DNA from: Actinokineospora alba
GTDB taxonomy: Bacteria; Actinomycetota; Actinomycetes; Mycobacteriales; Pseudonocardiaceae
Direction: 5' to 3'
DNA length: 64,000 nucleotides
Assembly (NCBI RefSeq): GCF_004362515.1
Contig: NZ_SNXU01000001.1
Location: 3,720,001-3,784,000, forward strand
The notes under the pieces are model-generated. The model saw only the letters and a list, made by a program, of their open reading frames with translations. It was not told the origin of the DNA and did no database searches. A program made the translations under genes and the position numbers. Numbering within the stretch: position 1 is the first letter of the stretch; the number at the start of each line of letters is the position of its first letter. Of this stretch, positions 51,912-61,800 are shown piece by piece.

Positions 51912-53293
51912 GCGGGCCGGTGCAGCTCACGTCGCTGGTACGCAACCTCAACGACCTCGGCGCGATGCTCAACCCCGTCAAGCTCGTGACGGTCGTGGCG
52001 AGCGTGGTCAACGAGATCAAGGAACCCCCGCCCGGCGACCCGGACGCCCTGGACGTCCTGGCAGCCGCTTACCGGGTCGCAGGCGCCACACTGACCCCGC
52101 TGGGGCCCCAGGTGGCCGCGCTGGGCGCTGAGCCGCTCCCCGCGACCGGCCGTGTCCTCGACCGGGTGGCCGCGACCATGACCGCCACCGGCGACACCCT
52201 CGCCGAGCTCGCCACGTCCGTCCGTGAACACCAGCGCAGGCACGCCGAGCTCCACCAGGCCCTCGCCGCCGCCGCGCACGACGCCACCCACGTCGGCTCC
52301 GTGCCGATGCCGGACCCGGTCGGGATCGCCAAGCTCGTCGGCGTCGTCGGCGACCTGATCAGCGGGTGCGTGGCCGTCTACACCGACGCCCTGACCGCCG
52401 CCGACCGCGCCGCGGGCAGGCTCACCGACCTGCGCGGCGCCGCCCGAGCCGCCGCGGCGGTCGACGGCGGGCTGTCCCCGAAGGACGCGGTCGCGCTCGC
52501 CGACATCGGGCTTGAGTCCGCCCGCTACGACCCCGGCCTGTTCGGGCTGACCCAGCTCGCCCGGCTGGGCGCGGCGAAGTCGGCGGAGGTGGCGGAGCTG
52601 CTGGCCTCCGCGTCCTCCGACGCGGAGCGCGCGTGGCTGTTCAAGGCGGTCGGCGCGGGCCATGGCGTCGAGGTCCTGCGCGGGTTCGCTGAGGCCATCC
52701 GCGGCCGGGACGAGACCTGGCTGCGGTCGCACCTGTCGCTGGTCGACCGGGGCGACGAGGCCGCGCAGAGCCGGATGGGCGTCGCCGTGCGCCAGTACGA
52801 GGCCACGACCTGCGGCACCACGGTCCTCATCGTCGCCCGCGCGGAACACGACCCGGTCTACGCCCTGACCCTCACCCGCGACGACTTCCAACCGGCTTTC
52901 GCCGCCGAGCGCGCGGTGGTCCACAACGAGACCAACGTCGTCTACCCGCAGGCCGTGGGCACCTCACCCAAGGGCGTCGCCGCCTACCTGACCCGACACC
53001 TCGGCACCCGGTACGACTGGCGGCTGGTCGACGACACCGACCGCCGCGAGATCTCCCGCACCCTGCGTGAGGTGATGGCCGCGGTCGACCAAGGGCACCC
53101 GGTGCCGCTGCTGGTCGGCGGGATCGTCCCGCGCCACTACGTCCTGGTCGTCGGGCACGAGCGCGGTGTCCTGCTGGTCTTCGAGCCCACCGCGGGCCGC
53201 ACCGTCGCGGTCCCGGAACAGGCGTTCCTCGACGGCGACCTCAAATCCGCCCTCGGCTTCGACCACGTCCAGTCCGCGATCCTGCCGAGCTAG
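51908..53293 (+). CDS. Helical ESX-like N-domain fused to a papain/C39-like peptidase domain
   Basis: 461 residues from ATG 51908. The first about 250 residues are Ala/Leu-rich long helices (VRNLNDLGAMLNPVKLVTVV ... REHQRRHAELHQALAAAAH), like the N-terminal domains of type VII-associated effectors. Residues about 290-461 look like a papain-fold peptidase: ATTCGTTVLIVAR (candidate Cys), PRHYVLVVGH (candidate His) and LVFEPTAGRTVAV (candidate Asn/Asp/Pro region), with RMGVAVRQYEATTCG as the entry helix. I infer a secreted protease effector. No signal peptide is present. The stop codon shares bases with the convergent membrane-protein gene. Confidence 0.72.
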   Translation: MSGPVQLTSLVRNLNDLGAMLNPVKLVTVVASVVNEIKEPPPGDPDALDVLAAAYRVAGATLTPLGPQVAALGAEPLPATGRVLDRVAATMTATGDTLAELATSVREHQRRHAELHQALAAAAHDATHVGSVPMPDPVGIAKLVGVVGDLISGCVAVYTDALTAADRAAGRLTDLRGAARAAAAVDGGLSPKDAVALADIGLESARYDPGLFGLTQLARLGAAKSAEVAELLASASSDAERAWLFKAVGAGHGVEVLRGFAEAIRGRDETWLRSHLSLVDRGDEAAQSRMGVAVRQYEATTCGTTVLIVARAEHDPVYALTLTRDDFQPAFAAERAVVHNETNVVYPQAVGTSPKGVAAYLTRHLGTRYDWRLVDDTDRREISRTLREVMAAVDQGHPVPLLVGGIVPRHYVLVVGHERGVLLVFEPTAGRTVAVPEQAFLDGDLKSALGFDHVQSAILPS

Positions 53294-54324
53294 CTCGGGC
53301 AGCCGCTCTCAGCGGGCAGCGGAGCGGTGGGGTCGAAGTACGTGTCGCGGTCGCGGCGGGGCACCCGGTGGATCTTGTCGCCGTCGCGGAACGCCGGGGC
53401 GAGGAAGCCCTTCTTGTACTCCACGCACGAGATCGAATAGCCGTAGCCGCCGACGCCGCCGTACCAGAGGCCCTGGCTGCCCGCGGTCCACCGGCCACCG
53501 GAGCGCAGCACATAGTCGACCTCGGCGCGGACCACGACGACGCTGTCCATCGGGTCGTTGGTCTTGGGGCCCTCGAAGGCGTAGGCGAACACGTAGTTGG
53601 TGTGCACCACCAGCTCACCCGGCCCACCGGCCTCGGTCCACATCCGGCCGTTGACCTTCGGCTCGACCGGCAGCAACGGGCTGCCCTTCGACACCAGGCT
53701 CACCAACGCCTGGGCCTGTGGCTCGTTGCCGGTGCCGAAAAGCGGCGCCAACTGCTTGCGCGCGTCCGGCGCGAGCAGCGCCAGGTACCGGGACGGGTCG
53801 TGCTGGACGAGCAACTGGGGGTCGAGCCTGCTCGCCACGAGGGCGTCGCGAACCAGTGCGGTGGCCGACGCGACCTGCTCCTTGGTGAACTCGCCGATCT
53901 GCATCGGCGGCGGCACGACGATCCCCGCGGCCCCGTCGACCCAACCCGAGGCGGGGGTGTGGTCGAACGGCCGGTTGGAGTCGTTGGTGAGGCGGTCGGA
54001 GATGACCGGCGGGGCCGCGGTCCCCGGCTCCTCGGTCTTGGCGAGCACCTTGTCGAACATGCCGACGCGGACCATCAGCATGAGCACGGCGACGATCGCC
54101 ACGAGCACCATCGAGGTGACGAGCCAGCGCTCCACCTTGCGGCGGCGGGTGGCCCGCACCATCGCACGCACGTCGGCCCGCGCCGACGCCCGCACACGGT
54201 CGCGCCACTCGGCGTCTCGCAACGCCGCGTGATCGCCGAACTCACGTTGGTCCACCGGCCCCCCAAGGGCGCTCCAGAACCGTTCCCGGCCTGGTTCGAC
54301 TGACGACTTCCTCGTGCTCACCAC
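53290..54324 (-). CDS. Single-pass membrane protein, paralogue 1
   Basis: 344 residues. A basic N-terminal cytoplasmic part (about 1-65) precedes one membrane helix (about 67-90, LVTSMVLVAIVAVLMLMV) and an external domain. The domain contains GWVDGAAGIVVPPP, LLPVEPKVNGRMWTEAGGPGELVVHTNYVF and a C-terminal Cys pair (SCVEYKK, SGCPS). It is clearly related to the next gene (GRMWAESGGTGKLLVKTRFVV). No known domain is recognised. The stop overlaps that of the convergent peptidase gene by 4 bases. The two paralogues are co-oriented, 86 bases apart. Confidence 0.8.
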   Translation of the reverse strand: MVSTRKSSVEPGRERFWSALGGPVDQREFGDHAALRDAEWRDRVRASARADVRAMVRATRRRKVERWLVTSMVLVAIVAVLMLMVRVGMFDKVLAKTEEPGTAAPPVISDRLTNDSNRPFDHTPASGWVDGAAGIVVPPPMQIGEFTKEQVASATALVRDALVASRLDPQLLVQHDPSRYLALLAPDARKQLAPLFGTGNEPQAQALVSLVSKGSPLLPVEPKVNGRMWTEAGGPGELVVHTNYVFAYAFEGPKTNDPMDSVVVVRAEVDYVLRSGGRWTAGSQGLWYGGVGGYGYSISCVEYKKGFLAPAFRDGDKIHRVPRRDRDTYFDPTAPLPAESGCPS

Positions 54325-54410
54325 ATCGATGTGTCAACGGGTGGTGTTAGCAACGCGCCCACCAGCGGATCGTGCGTTGCGGTGAACGGTGGTCGAAGCC
54401 AGACCAGCGG

Positions 54411-55166
54411 TCATCGAGGGCAGGACGACCCGGATCCGATAGGCCGATCGGGGTCGAAGAGCGCGTCCGGAAGGCCCCCTGCACCCGTCACGGCGTCGAC
54501 GCCGCCACTCTGGTGGCCGCACTCGGCGGGGTAACCCTGGGTCTCGTTGAGCCAGACGCCCCGGTCGGCCTCGGGCCTGCCCTCGCCCACGACGGTGAGG
54601 TCCATGTCCAGCCGGGCGACCTGGACCCGCGGGCCATCGTCTGTGTGCAGCGGGTAGACGACCACGAACCGGGTCTTGACCAGCAGCTTTCCCGTGCCAC
54701 CCGACTCGGCCCACATCCGGCCGCGCACCTTCGGCGGCACCGGCAGCAGGGTCGTGTCGGGCCCGAGCCGCACGACGAACCGGTCGACCCGCTGGGGGTC
54801 GGCCAGGACCGCGCGCAGGCTCTCCTGGTCACCCTCGGCGAACAGCCGCAGGTAGGGCTCGTAGTCCACGCCCATGATCACCGCGGGTTCCAGCATCGCC
54901 GCGGCCACCACGTCGCGGGCGCGGGCGTAGGCGTCGGCGATCGCCTCGGTCGAGTGGGTGCCGATCGCCTCGAACGGGGGGACCACGATCCCGGCGTCGC
55001 CGTCGGCCCAGTCCTGGGCCGGAGTCCCGACGAAGGGCCGCGCGGGGTCGGCGGCCACGGTCTCGCGCCGGGCGCCGTCGCCGAACCAGCCCGCCAGGTT
55101 CGTCAGGATGAACATGAAGACCATGGCGCCGGCGAGCACCACCGCGCCGACCGGAACCCTCCGCAT
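54411..55166 (-). CDS. Single-pass membrane protein, paralogue 2
   Basis: 251 residues. A signal-anchor helix (about 6-28, VGAVVLAGAMVFMFILTNLAG) is followed by an exported domain: DWADGDAGIVVPPFEAIG, LLPVPPKVRGRMWAESGG, VVVYPLHTDDGPRV and a C-terminal GSSCPR. It lacks the basic cytoplasmic N-terminus of paralogue 1 but shares the external domain throughout. The family was not recognised. The position, upstream of paralogue 1 and divergent from valS, suggests a two-gene operon from the 137-base region shared with valS. Confidence 0.8.
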   Translation of the reverse strand: MRRVPVGAVVLAGAMVFMFILTNLAGWFGDGARRETVAADPARPFVGTPAQDWADGDAGIVVPPFEAIGTHSTEAIADAYARARDVVAAAMLEPAVIMGVDYEPYLRLFAEGDQESLRAVLADPQRVDRFVVRLGPDTTLLPVPPKVRGRMWAESGGTGKLLVKTRFVVVYPLHTDDGPRVQVARLDMDLTVVGEGRPEADRGVWLNETQGYPAECGHQSGGVDAVTGAGGLPDALFDPDRPIGSGSSCPR

Positions 55167-55265
55167 GGCGCGGACGCTAGAACGGCCGAAAGGCGCGCCG
55201 ATGACCTCGGGATGCCGTCGAGATGACGTGCGGATGTAAGTACGGCTGATCGGCGCAACGCCCGC

Positions 55266-55296
55266 TTCGACCGGCCGTTTCCGACCTTCGTAGACT
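55266..55296 (+). promoter_or_regulatory. Leaderless promoter of valS
   Basis: TTCGAC (55266-55271), 19 bases, TAGACT (55291-55296), then 7 bases to GTG 55304. The expected transcript start is at 55303-55304, on the start codon itself, and no ribosome binding site is present. The layout matches the leaderless MscS promoter (TTCGAC-N18-TATCGT-N8-ATG). No T-box leader is seen. Confidence 0.55.
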
Positions 55297-55303
55297 CTTG
55301 AAC

Positions 55304-57934
55304 GTGACTCAGACCCCAGCCATGCAGACCACCGACCTCCCGCAGGCCTGGGAGCCTGCCGCGGTAGAGGCGGAGCTGTACCAGGGCTGGGTAGACGCCG
55401 GTTACTTCACCGCCGACAGCTCGAGTGAGAAGCCGCCGTTCACCATCGTGCTGCCCCCGCCGAACGTCACCGGCAGCCTGCACATGGGCCACGCCCTCAA
55501 CCACACCGTCATGGACGCGCTGACCCGCCGCAAGCGGATGCAGGGCTTCGAGGTGCTGTGGCTGCCGGGCATGGACCACGCGGGCATCGCGACGCAGAAC
55601 GTCGTCGAGCGCCAACTCGCGGGCGAGGGCCTGTCCCGGCACGACCTGGGCCGCGAGAAGTTCGTCGAGCGCGTGTGGGAGTGGAAGGCCGAGTACGGCG
55701 GCAAGATCCTCGACCAGATGCGCCGCCTCGGCGACGGCATCGACTGGTCTCGCGAGCGGTTCACCATGGACGAGGGCCTGTCCCGCGCCGTGCAGACGAT
55801 CTTCAAGCAGCTGTTCGAGGACGGCCTGATCTACCGCGCTGAGCGCATCATCAACTGGTGCCCGCGCTGCCGCACCGCGCTCTCGGACATCGAGGTCGAC
55901 CACTCCGACGACGACGGCGAACTCATCTCGATCCGTTATGGCGACGGCGACAACGCAATCGTTGTCGCGACCACCCGCGCGGAGACGATGCTCGGCGACA
56001 CGGCTGTGGCCGTGCACCCCGAGGACGAGCGGTACAAGCACCTCATCGGCACCTACGTCGTGCTGCCGCTGACCGGCCGCGAGATCCCCATCGTCGGCGA
56101 CGAGCACGTCGACCCGGAGTTCGGCACCGGCGCGGTCAAGGTCACGCCCGCGCACGACCCCAACGACTTCGAGATCGGGCAGCGGCACAGCCTGCCGTCC
56201 ATCACGATCATGGACGAGGCCGCGGTCATCACCGCGCACGGCCCGTTCCTGGGCCTCGACCGCTTCGAGGCGCGTCCCGCCGTCGTCGCCGCGCTGCGCG
56301 CCGAGGGCCGGATCGTCGCGGAGAAGCGGCCGTACCTGCACTCCGTCGGCCACTGCTCGCGCTGCGACACGGTGGTCGAGCCGCGGCTGTCGATGCAGTG
56401 GTGGGTCAACGTGCAGCCGCTGGCCCAGGCCGCGGGCGACGCCGTGCGCGACGGCCGCACCGAGGTGCACCCGCCGGAGCTGGCCAAGCGCTACTTCGAC
56501 TGGGTCGACAACATGCACGACTGGACGATCTCGCGCCAGCTGTGGTGGGGCCACCGCATCCCGGTTTGGTACGGCCCCAACGACAAGGTCGTCTGCGTCG
56601 GCCCCGACGAGGAGCCGCCCACCGGCGACGACTGGACGCAGGACCCCGACGTCCTCGACACGTGGTTCTCCTCTGCCCTGTGGCCGATCTCCACGCTCGG
56701 CTGGCCGACGAAGACCTCGGACCTGGCCAAGTTCTATCCGACCAGCGTCCTGTCGACCGGCTACGACATCCTGTTCTTCTGGGTCGCCCGGATGATGATG
56801 TTCGGCCTGTACGCGATGGACGGCGTGCAGCCGTTCGACCACATCTACCTGCACGGACTGATCCGGGACGCGCAGGGCAAGAAGATGTCCAAGTCGCGCG
56901 GAAACGTCATCGACCCGCTCGACTGGCTCGACCGCTTCGGCGCCGACGCCACCCGCTTCACCCTGGCCCGCGGCGCGAACCCCGGCAGCGACATGGCGCT
57001 CGCCGAGGAGTGGGCGGGCGGTTCCCGCAACTTCTGCACGAAGCTGTGGAACGCCAGCCGCTTCGCCCTGATGAACGGCGCCACCACCGCGGTCGACGTG
57101 CCGGACCGAGCCGAGCTGACCGACGCCGACCGCTGGATCCTCGACCAGGCCGACGCCCTGGTGTCCGAAGTGGACACCCTGTTCGACGACTTCCAGTTCG
57201 CCAAGCTGTGCGACGCCCTCTACCACTTCACCTGGGACCTGTACTGCGACTGGTACCTGGAGCTGGCGAAGGTCCAGATCGCCGAGGGCGGCGCCCGCGC
57301 GAACGCGACCAGGGCGGTCCTCGGGCACGTGCTGGACAAGGTGCTGCGGCTGCTGCACCCGGTCATCCCGTTCGTCACCGAGGTCCTGTGGAAGTCGTTG
57401 ACGGGCAAGGAATCCATCGTCATCACCGACTGGCCCACCACGTCCGGCGCCACCCCGGACCCGGATGCCACGCGCCGGGTCGAGGGCGTGCAGAAGCTGA
57501 TCACCGAGATTCGTCGCTTCCGCGCGGACCAGGGATTGAAGCCGGGCCAGAAGGTCCCCGCGCGTCTGTCCGGTGTGGACGGTGCGGGCCTGTCGGCCCA
57601 CGCGTCCGCCGTGACGGCGTTGGCCCGCTTGGATGCCCCCGGTGAGGCGTTCGAACCGAGCGCGTCCCTGGAGGTCCCGCTGGCGGGCGGCACGGTGACG
57701 GTGGAACTGGACCTGTCCGGCACGGTCGACCTGGTGGCGGAACGCAAGCGCCTCACCAAGGACCTGACGGCGGCGGAGAAGGAACTCGCCCAGTGCGAGG
57801 CCAAACTCGGCAACCCCAAGTTCACCGACAAGGCGCCGGCGGATGTGGTGGCGAAGATCCAGGGCCGTCGGGACGTCGCGGCCGCGGAGATCGAGCGCAT
57901 CACGGCCCGGATCGCCGCCCTGCCGGCAAGCTGA
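55304..57934 (+). CDS. valS: Valyl-tRNA synthetase
   Basis: 876 residues from GTG 55304 (VTQTPAMQTTDLPQAWEP), chosen because the promoter places transcription start there; TTG 55298 is a less likely start. It is a class Ia enzyme with HMGH (HIGH motif, about 60-63, within PPPNVTGSLHMGH) and KMSKS (about 527-531). The inserted editing domain (about 195-340) has TTRAETMLGDTAVAVHP and the anticodon-binding domain lies beyond 600. The C-terminal coiled coil (AERKRLTKDLTAAEKELAQ) contacts tRNA. It charges tRNA-Val and edits misactivated Thr. Corresponds to Rv2448c and marks the far end of the conserved block. Confidence 0.97.
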   Translation: MTQTPAMQTTDLPQAWEPAAVEAELYQGWVDAGYFTADSSSEKPPFTIVLPPPNVTGSLHMGHALNHTVMDALTRRKRMQGFEVLWLPGMDHAGIATQNVVERQLAGEGLSRHDLGREKFVERVWEWKAEYGGKILDQMRRLGDGIDWSRERFTMDEGLSRAVQTIFKQLFEDGLIYRAERIINWCPRCRTALSDIEVDHSDDDGELISIRYGDGDNAIVVATTRAETMLGDTAVAVHPEDERYKHLIGTYVVLPLTGREIPIVGDEHVDPEFGTGAVKVTPAHDPNDFEIGQRHSLPSITIMDEAAVITAHGPFLGLDRFEARPAVVAALRAEGRIVAEKRPYLHSVGHCSRCDTVVEPRLSMQWWVNVQPLAQAAGDAVRDGRTEVHPPELAKRYFDWVDNMHDWTISRQLWWGHRIPVWYGPNDKVVCVGPDEEPPTGDDWTQDPDVLDTWFSSALWPISTLGWPTKTSDLAKFYPTSVLSTGYDILFFWVARMMMFGLYAMDGVQPFDHIYLHGLIRDAQGKKMSKSRGNVIDPLDWLDRFGADATRFTLARGANPGSDMALAEEWAGGSRNFCTKLWNASRFALMNGATTAVDVPDRAELTDADRWILDQADALVSEVDTLFDDFQFAKLCDALYHFTWDLYCDWYLELAKVQIAEGGARANATRAVLGHVLDKVLRLLHPVIPFVTEVLWKSLTGKESIVITDWPTTSGATPDPDATRRVEGVQKLITEIRRFRADQGLKPGQKVPARLSGVDGAGLSAHASAVTALARLDAPGEAFEPSASLEVPLAGGTVTVELDLSGTVDLVAERKRLTKDLTAAEKELAQCEAKLGNPKFTDKAPADVVAKIQGRRDVAAAEIERITARIAALPAS

Positions 57935-58030
57935 GATAGGGACACCCAACTACACGAAACCGCCCCCGCGGTCGCCGTCGAGATCGGTACTGTCGATCGC
58001 ACCGGACGTCGATCTTGTGGGGAGCGGACC

Positions 58031-58552
58031 TTGACCGAGCCAGTCTTCGGCGTCGACGCGGCAACCACCAACGCGGGCCTCGACCAGTGGGCCGCCGACA
58101 TCCAAGCCAAGGCCGAACGCTATTCGGCCATGGAGCGCGAGGTCACCGCGGTCACCGCCACCGAGTCGTCCAGCGACGGCTCGATCCGGGTCACCGTCGA
58201 CTCCGCGGGCGCGATCAAGGATCTCCAGTTCACCGAGGACCTCAAGCGCCTGCCCGCCACCCGGATGGCCGAGCTGGTGCTCACCACCATGCGCAAAGCC
58301 CAGGCCCGCATCTCCGACCAGGTCGCCGAGATCGTCCAGACCCGCGTCGGCGACGACCCGGAGACCACCGAGGCGGTCGTCGGCGCCTACCGTGCGCGGT
58401 TCCCCGATCCGGAGCCCGAGCAGGACGAGGCCGACGGGACCATGCGACTGGGCCAAGTCGACGAAGATGACCAACCCGGGGAACGGCCCCGCCCGCCGCG
58501 GCGTCCCAGGCCCGAGGACGACGACGATTTCGGTGGCTCGATCTTCCACTGA
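58031..58552 (+). CDS. YbaB/EbfC-like protein of a type VII toxin cassette
   Basis: 173 residues from TTG 58031 (GGGGAG at 58019-58024). The helix-strand-helix core follows YbaB: ERYSAMEREVTAVTATESSS, DGSIRVTVDSAGAIKDLQFT, RMAELVLTTMRKAQARIS. The acidic, Pro/Arg-rich C-terminal tail (EPEQDEADG ... RPPRRPRPEDDD) is disordered. YbaB-like genes head many Pseudonocardiaceae effector loci in front of a WXG100/EspC-like protein and a large toxin, exactly as here, so a chaperone-like role is more likely than nucleoid binding. Fourteen bases separate it from the next gene. Confidence 0.82.
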   Translation: MTEPVFGVDAATTNAGLDQWAADIQAKAERYSAMEREVTAVTATESSSDGSIRVTVDSAGAIKDLQFTEDLKRLPATRMAELVLTTMRKAQARISDQVAEIVQTRVGDDPETTEAVVGAYRARFPDPEPEQDEADGTMRLGQVDEDDQPGERPRPPRRPRPEDDDDFGGSIFH

Positions 58553-58566
58553 TTCCTGGGGGTGTC

Positions 58567-58875
58567 ATGCCGGACGACAAGTACGACGTCGTCATCGACG
58601 AGCTGCGCGCGCACGCGGCCCGACTCGATGGCTTGTCCGCGCGGCTCAACACGGCCGCCAACGCGGGCAATGAGGTGACCATGGGCACCGAGGCGTACGG
58701 GAAGATCTGCGCGTTCTTCGTGCCCATCGTCCAGTCCGTCTCCATGCCGGGGCTGGACGCGCTGGCGAGCACGGCGGGCCGGATGGCCGAGACGGCGCAA
58801 GGCGTGAAGGCCACGGCCACCGCCTACGAGGAGACCGAGCAGGGCAACACCAGCGCGCTCGGTGGTCCCCGATGA
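58567..58875 (+). CDS. EspC-like type VII secretion target
   Basis: 102 residues from ATG 58567. Two long helices are interrupted by a turn: VVIDELRAHAARLDGLSARL and GLDALASTAGRMAETAQGVKATATAYEETEQ. The C-terminal YEETE fits the YxxxD/E secretion signal of ESX substrates. The size and pattern match EspC/DUF2580 proteins, which are co-exported with larger partners. The stop overlaps the RHS gene start (ATGA). No ESX ATPase or channel genes are in the window, so secretion machinery must be encoded elsewhere. Confidence 0.82.
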   Translation: MPDDKYDVVIDELRAHAARLDGLSARLNTAANAGNEVTMGTEAYGKICAFFVPIVQSVSMPGLDALASTAGRMAETAQGVKATATAYEETEQGNTSALGGPR

Positions 58876-61800
58876 CGAATCCCCTGATCGCGCAACGACA
58901 GGACTCGACCACCGCCATCAGCGGCATCGGCATCGCCGAGTCCGCCGTCGACCTGCACAACGGCATCGAGTCGAAGTCGTGGGTGGAAGCAGGCATCGGC
59001 GGTGTCGGCACCGGCCTGGAGATGCTGTCGCTGGCTCTCGACCCGGTCGGCACCCTGCTCAGCTACGCCGTGTCATGGCTGATGGAGCACGTCAAACCGC
59101 TGTCGGACGCCCTCGACTGGCTCTGCGGCGACGCCGACCAGATCGCCGCCTACGCCCAGACGTGGGCGAATGTGGCCAAGGAGACCGGAAAGGTCGCCGA
59201 GGACTTCGGCAACGAGGTCAAGAACGGCACCGCGGGCTGGGCAGGCGAGGCCGCCGACGCCTACCGCGCCTCCGCCGCCCTGCAGAACGAACAGGTCTCC
59301 GCGGCCGCGACCTGCGCGGACTCCATCGGCTCCACAGTCCAGGTCGTCGGCGTCCTGGTCGGCGCGGTCCGCGAGATCGTCCGCGACCTCGTCGCCGAGT
59401 GCGTCGCCACCCTGATCGCCCGCATCCCGCAGTGGATAGCCGAAATCGGCGGCACCCTCGGCATCGCCACCCCCCACGTCGTCGCGTCGGCCACCGCGCT
59501 GATCGCCAAGTGGGTCAACCGGATCAAGGACTTCATCAAGGCCCTCACCAAGTCCCTGGACTCCCTTTCGGGCCTGCTGAAGAAACTCGACGAGATCTGG
59601 GCGGGCATCAAGAAGTCCCTCCCCGGCACCCGCAGCCCTGACGTCACCCCCACCCGAGCATCGGACGGGGTTACCTCCCCGAACGCCTCGACCACGACGC
59701 CATCCGGCTCGACCTCGCCCAGCAGCGCCAGTCCCGACGGCTCTTCGACCAGCCCGTCCAGCACCACAACCCCAAGCGGCACAACGTCACCGGACACGTC
59801 GACCACCTCGCCGAGCAGCACCTCGCCGAGCGGCACGACCTCCCCGAACGGTTCATCGAGCACCAGCCCCAACGGCTCGCGCAGCCAGGTGGGCGACGAC
59901 CCCAAGGCCAGCGCCCGGCCCGAGCCGAACCGGAAGACCTGCGGCGACCCGATCGACGTCGCGTCCGGCGAGATGCTGCTCACCCAGGACGATGTCCGCC
60001 TGGGCGGCGCTCTTCCGCTGGTGCTGTCGCGAACGCACCTGTCGACCTACCGGATCGGCACCCGGTTCGGCGCGTCCTGGGCGTCGACTCTTGATCAGCG
60101 TCTTGAGGTCGACGACGAGGGCGTCTGTTTCGTCACCGAAGACGGCATGGTGCTGGTCTACCCGCATCCAGGCGACTCGCCGGTGTTGCCTGCCGAGGGG
60201 CCCCGGTGGCCGTTGCTGCGCTCCGCGGACGGCGGATACTCGGTCACCGACCCGGAGTCCGGCCACACCAGGATGTTCGCCGCGGCGACCGGCCCCATCC
60301 GGCCGATCATTTCGATCAATGACCGCAACGGACACCGCGTCGACTTCGATCGCGGTGCGGATGGCGTGGCCACCGCGGTGCGTCACTCCGGTGGCTACCG
60401 AGTCGACGTGCGCAGCGAAGCCGGGCTGGTCACGGCACTGGTGCTGGCCGGGGCCGACGAGATCACCCTGATCCGGTACGGCTACGACGCGGCGCGCAGG
60501 CTCACCGAGGTCATCAACTCCTCTGGAGCCGCACTTCGGTTCGACTACGACTCCGCGGGCCGCATCACGCGGTGGCAGGACCGAAACGAGATGTGGTATC
60601 GCTACGGCTACGACGAGCGCGGCCGGTGCGTGCTCAACGAGGGCGCGGACGGTTACCTCTCCGGCGCTTTCGAGTACCGCGAACGGCTGACCGTGTACAC
60701 GGATTCCCTCGGCCACCGCACGGAATTCCACCTGAACGACGCCTACCAGGTAGTCCGCGAGGTGGACCCGCTCGGTGGCGTGACACTGTCCGATTGGGAC
60801 CGGCACGACCGGCTGCTGGCACGGACCGACCCGCTCGGTCGAGTGACGCGCTACCGCTACGACGACGACGGCAACCTCGTCGGCATCGTCCGCCCCGACG
60901 GTACGGAGTCTTCCGCGACCTACAACGCGCTGGGGTTGCCGCTGACGGTGACCGAGGTCGACGGCGCCGTGTGGCGACGCACCTACGACGACTGCGGCAA
61001 CCTGCTCTCCATCACCGACCCGATGGGCGCGGTGACGACGTTCGATCTCGACGCTCATGGCAATGTCACCGCGATCACCGACCCCCTCGGCGCCGTGCGT
61101 CGGGTGGAGTCCGACCAAGCGGGTCTTCCCGTCGTGGTCACCGATCCGCTCGGTGCGAGTACCCGATACAGCCGTGACCGGTTCGGGCGCATCGCCGCCA
61201 TGACAGACCCGCTCGGTGGCAGCACCCGACTGGGCTGGACGATCGAGGGCAAGCTCATCTCCCGCACCCAGGCGGACGGCGCGGTCGAGCGCTGGCGGTA
61301 CGACGGCGAGGGCAATCTTGTCGAGCACATCGATCCCGCCGGGAACACCACGAGGACGGCGTACACGGGGTTCGATCAGCCCGCTTGGCAGGTCGGCGCC
61401 GACGGAGCGCGCTTGGAGTTTGGCTACGACACGAACCTGAGGCTCACGTCGGTCACCAACCCGCAGGGTCTCGTCTGGCGCTACACCTATGACGCTGTCG
61501 GCAATCTTGCCGAGGAAACCGACTTCAACGGCAGGCGGCTGACGTACTCCTACGATGCCGCGGGCCAGCTGGTGGGCCGCGCGAACGGCTTGGGCGAGCT
61601 CGTCTCCTTCGACCGTGACGTGCTCGGACGCTTGCGCGCCAAGCATTCCGGGCCCGCGACGACGTCCTACGAACACGACGCGCTCGGGCGGATGACCAGG
61701 ACGACAAGTCCGGACGCCGATGTCCACTTCGAGCGGGATGTCCTGGGCCGGGTCCTCGCGGAGACCACCAATGGTCGAACTGTTCGGTCGGTGTACGACC

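Noticed and set aside
55167..55303. T-box riboswitch upstream of valS
   Set aside because: No specifier loop or antiterminator sequence, and the promoter places transcription start on the start codon.
55103..57949. 948-codon minus-strand frame opposite valS
   Set aside because: Antisense shadow of valyl-tRNA synthetase with no domain content.
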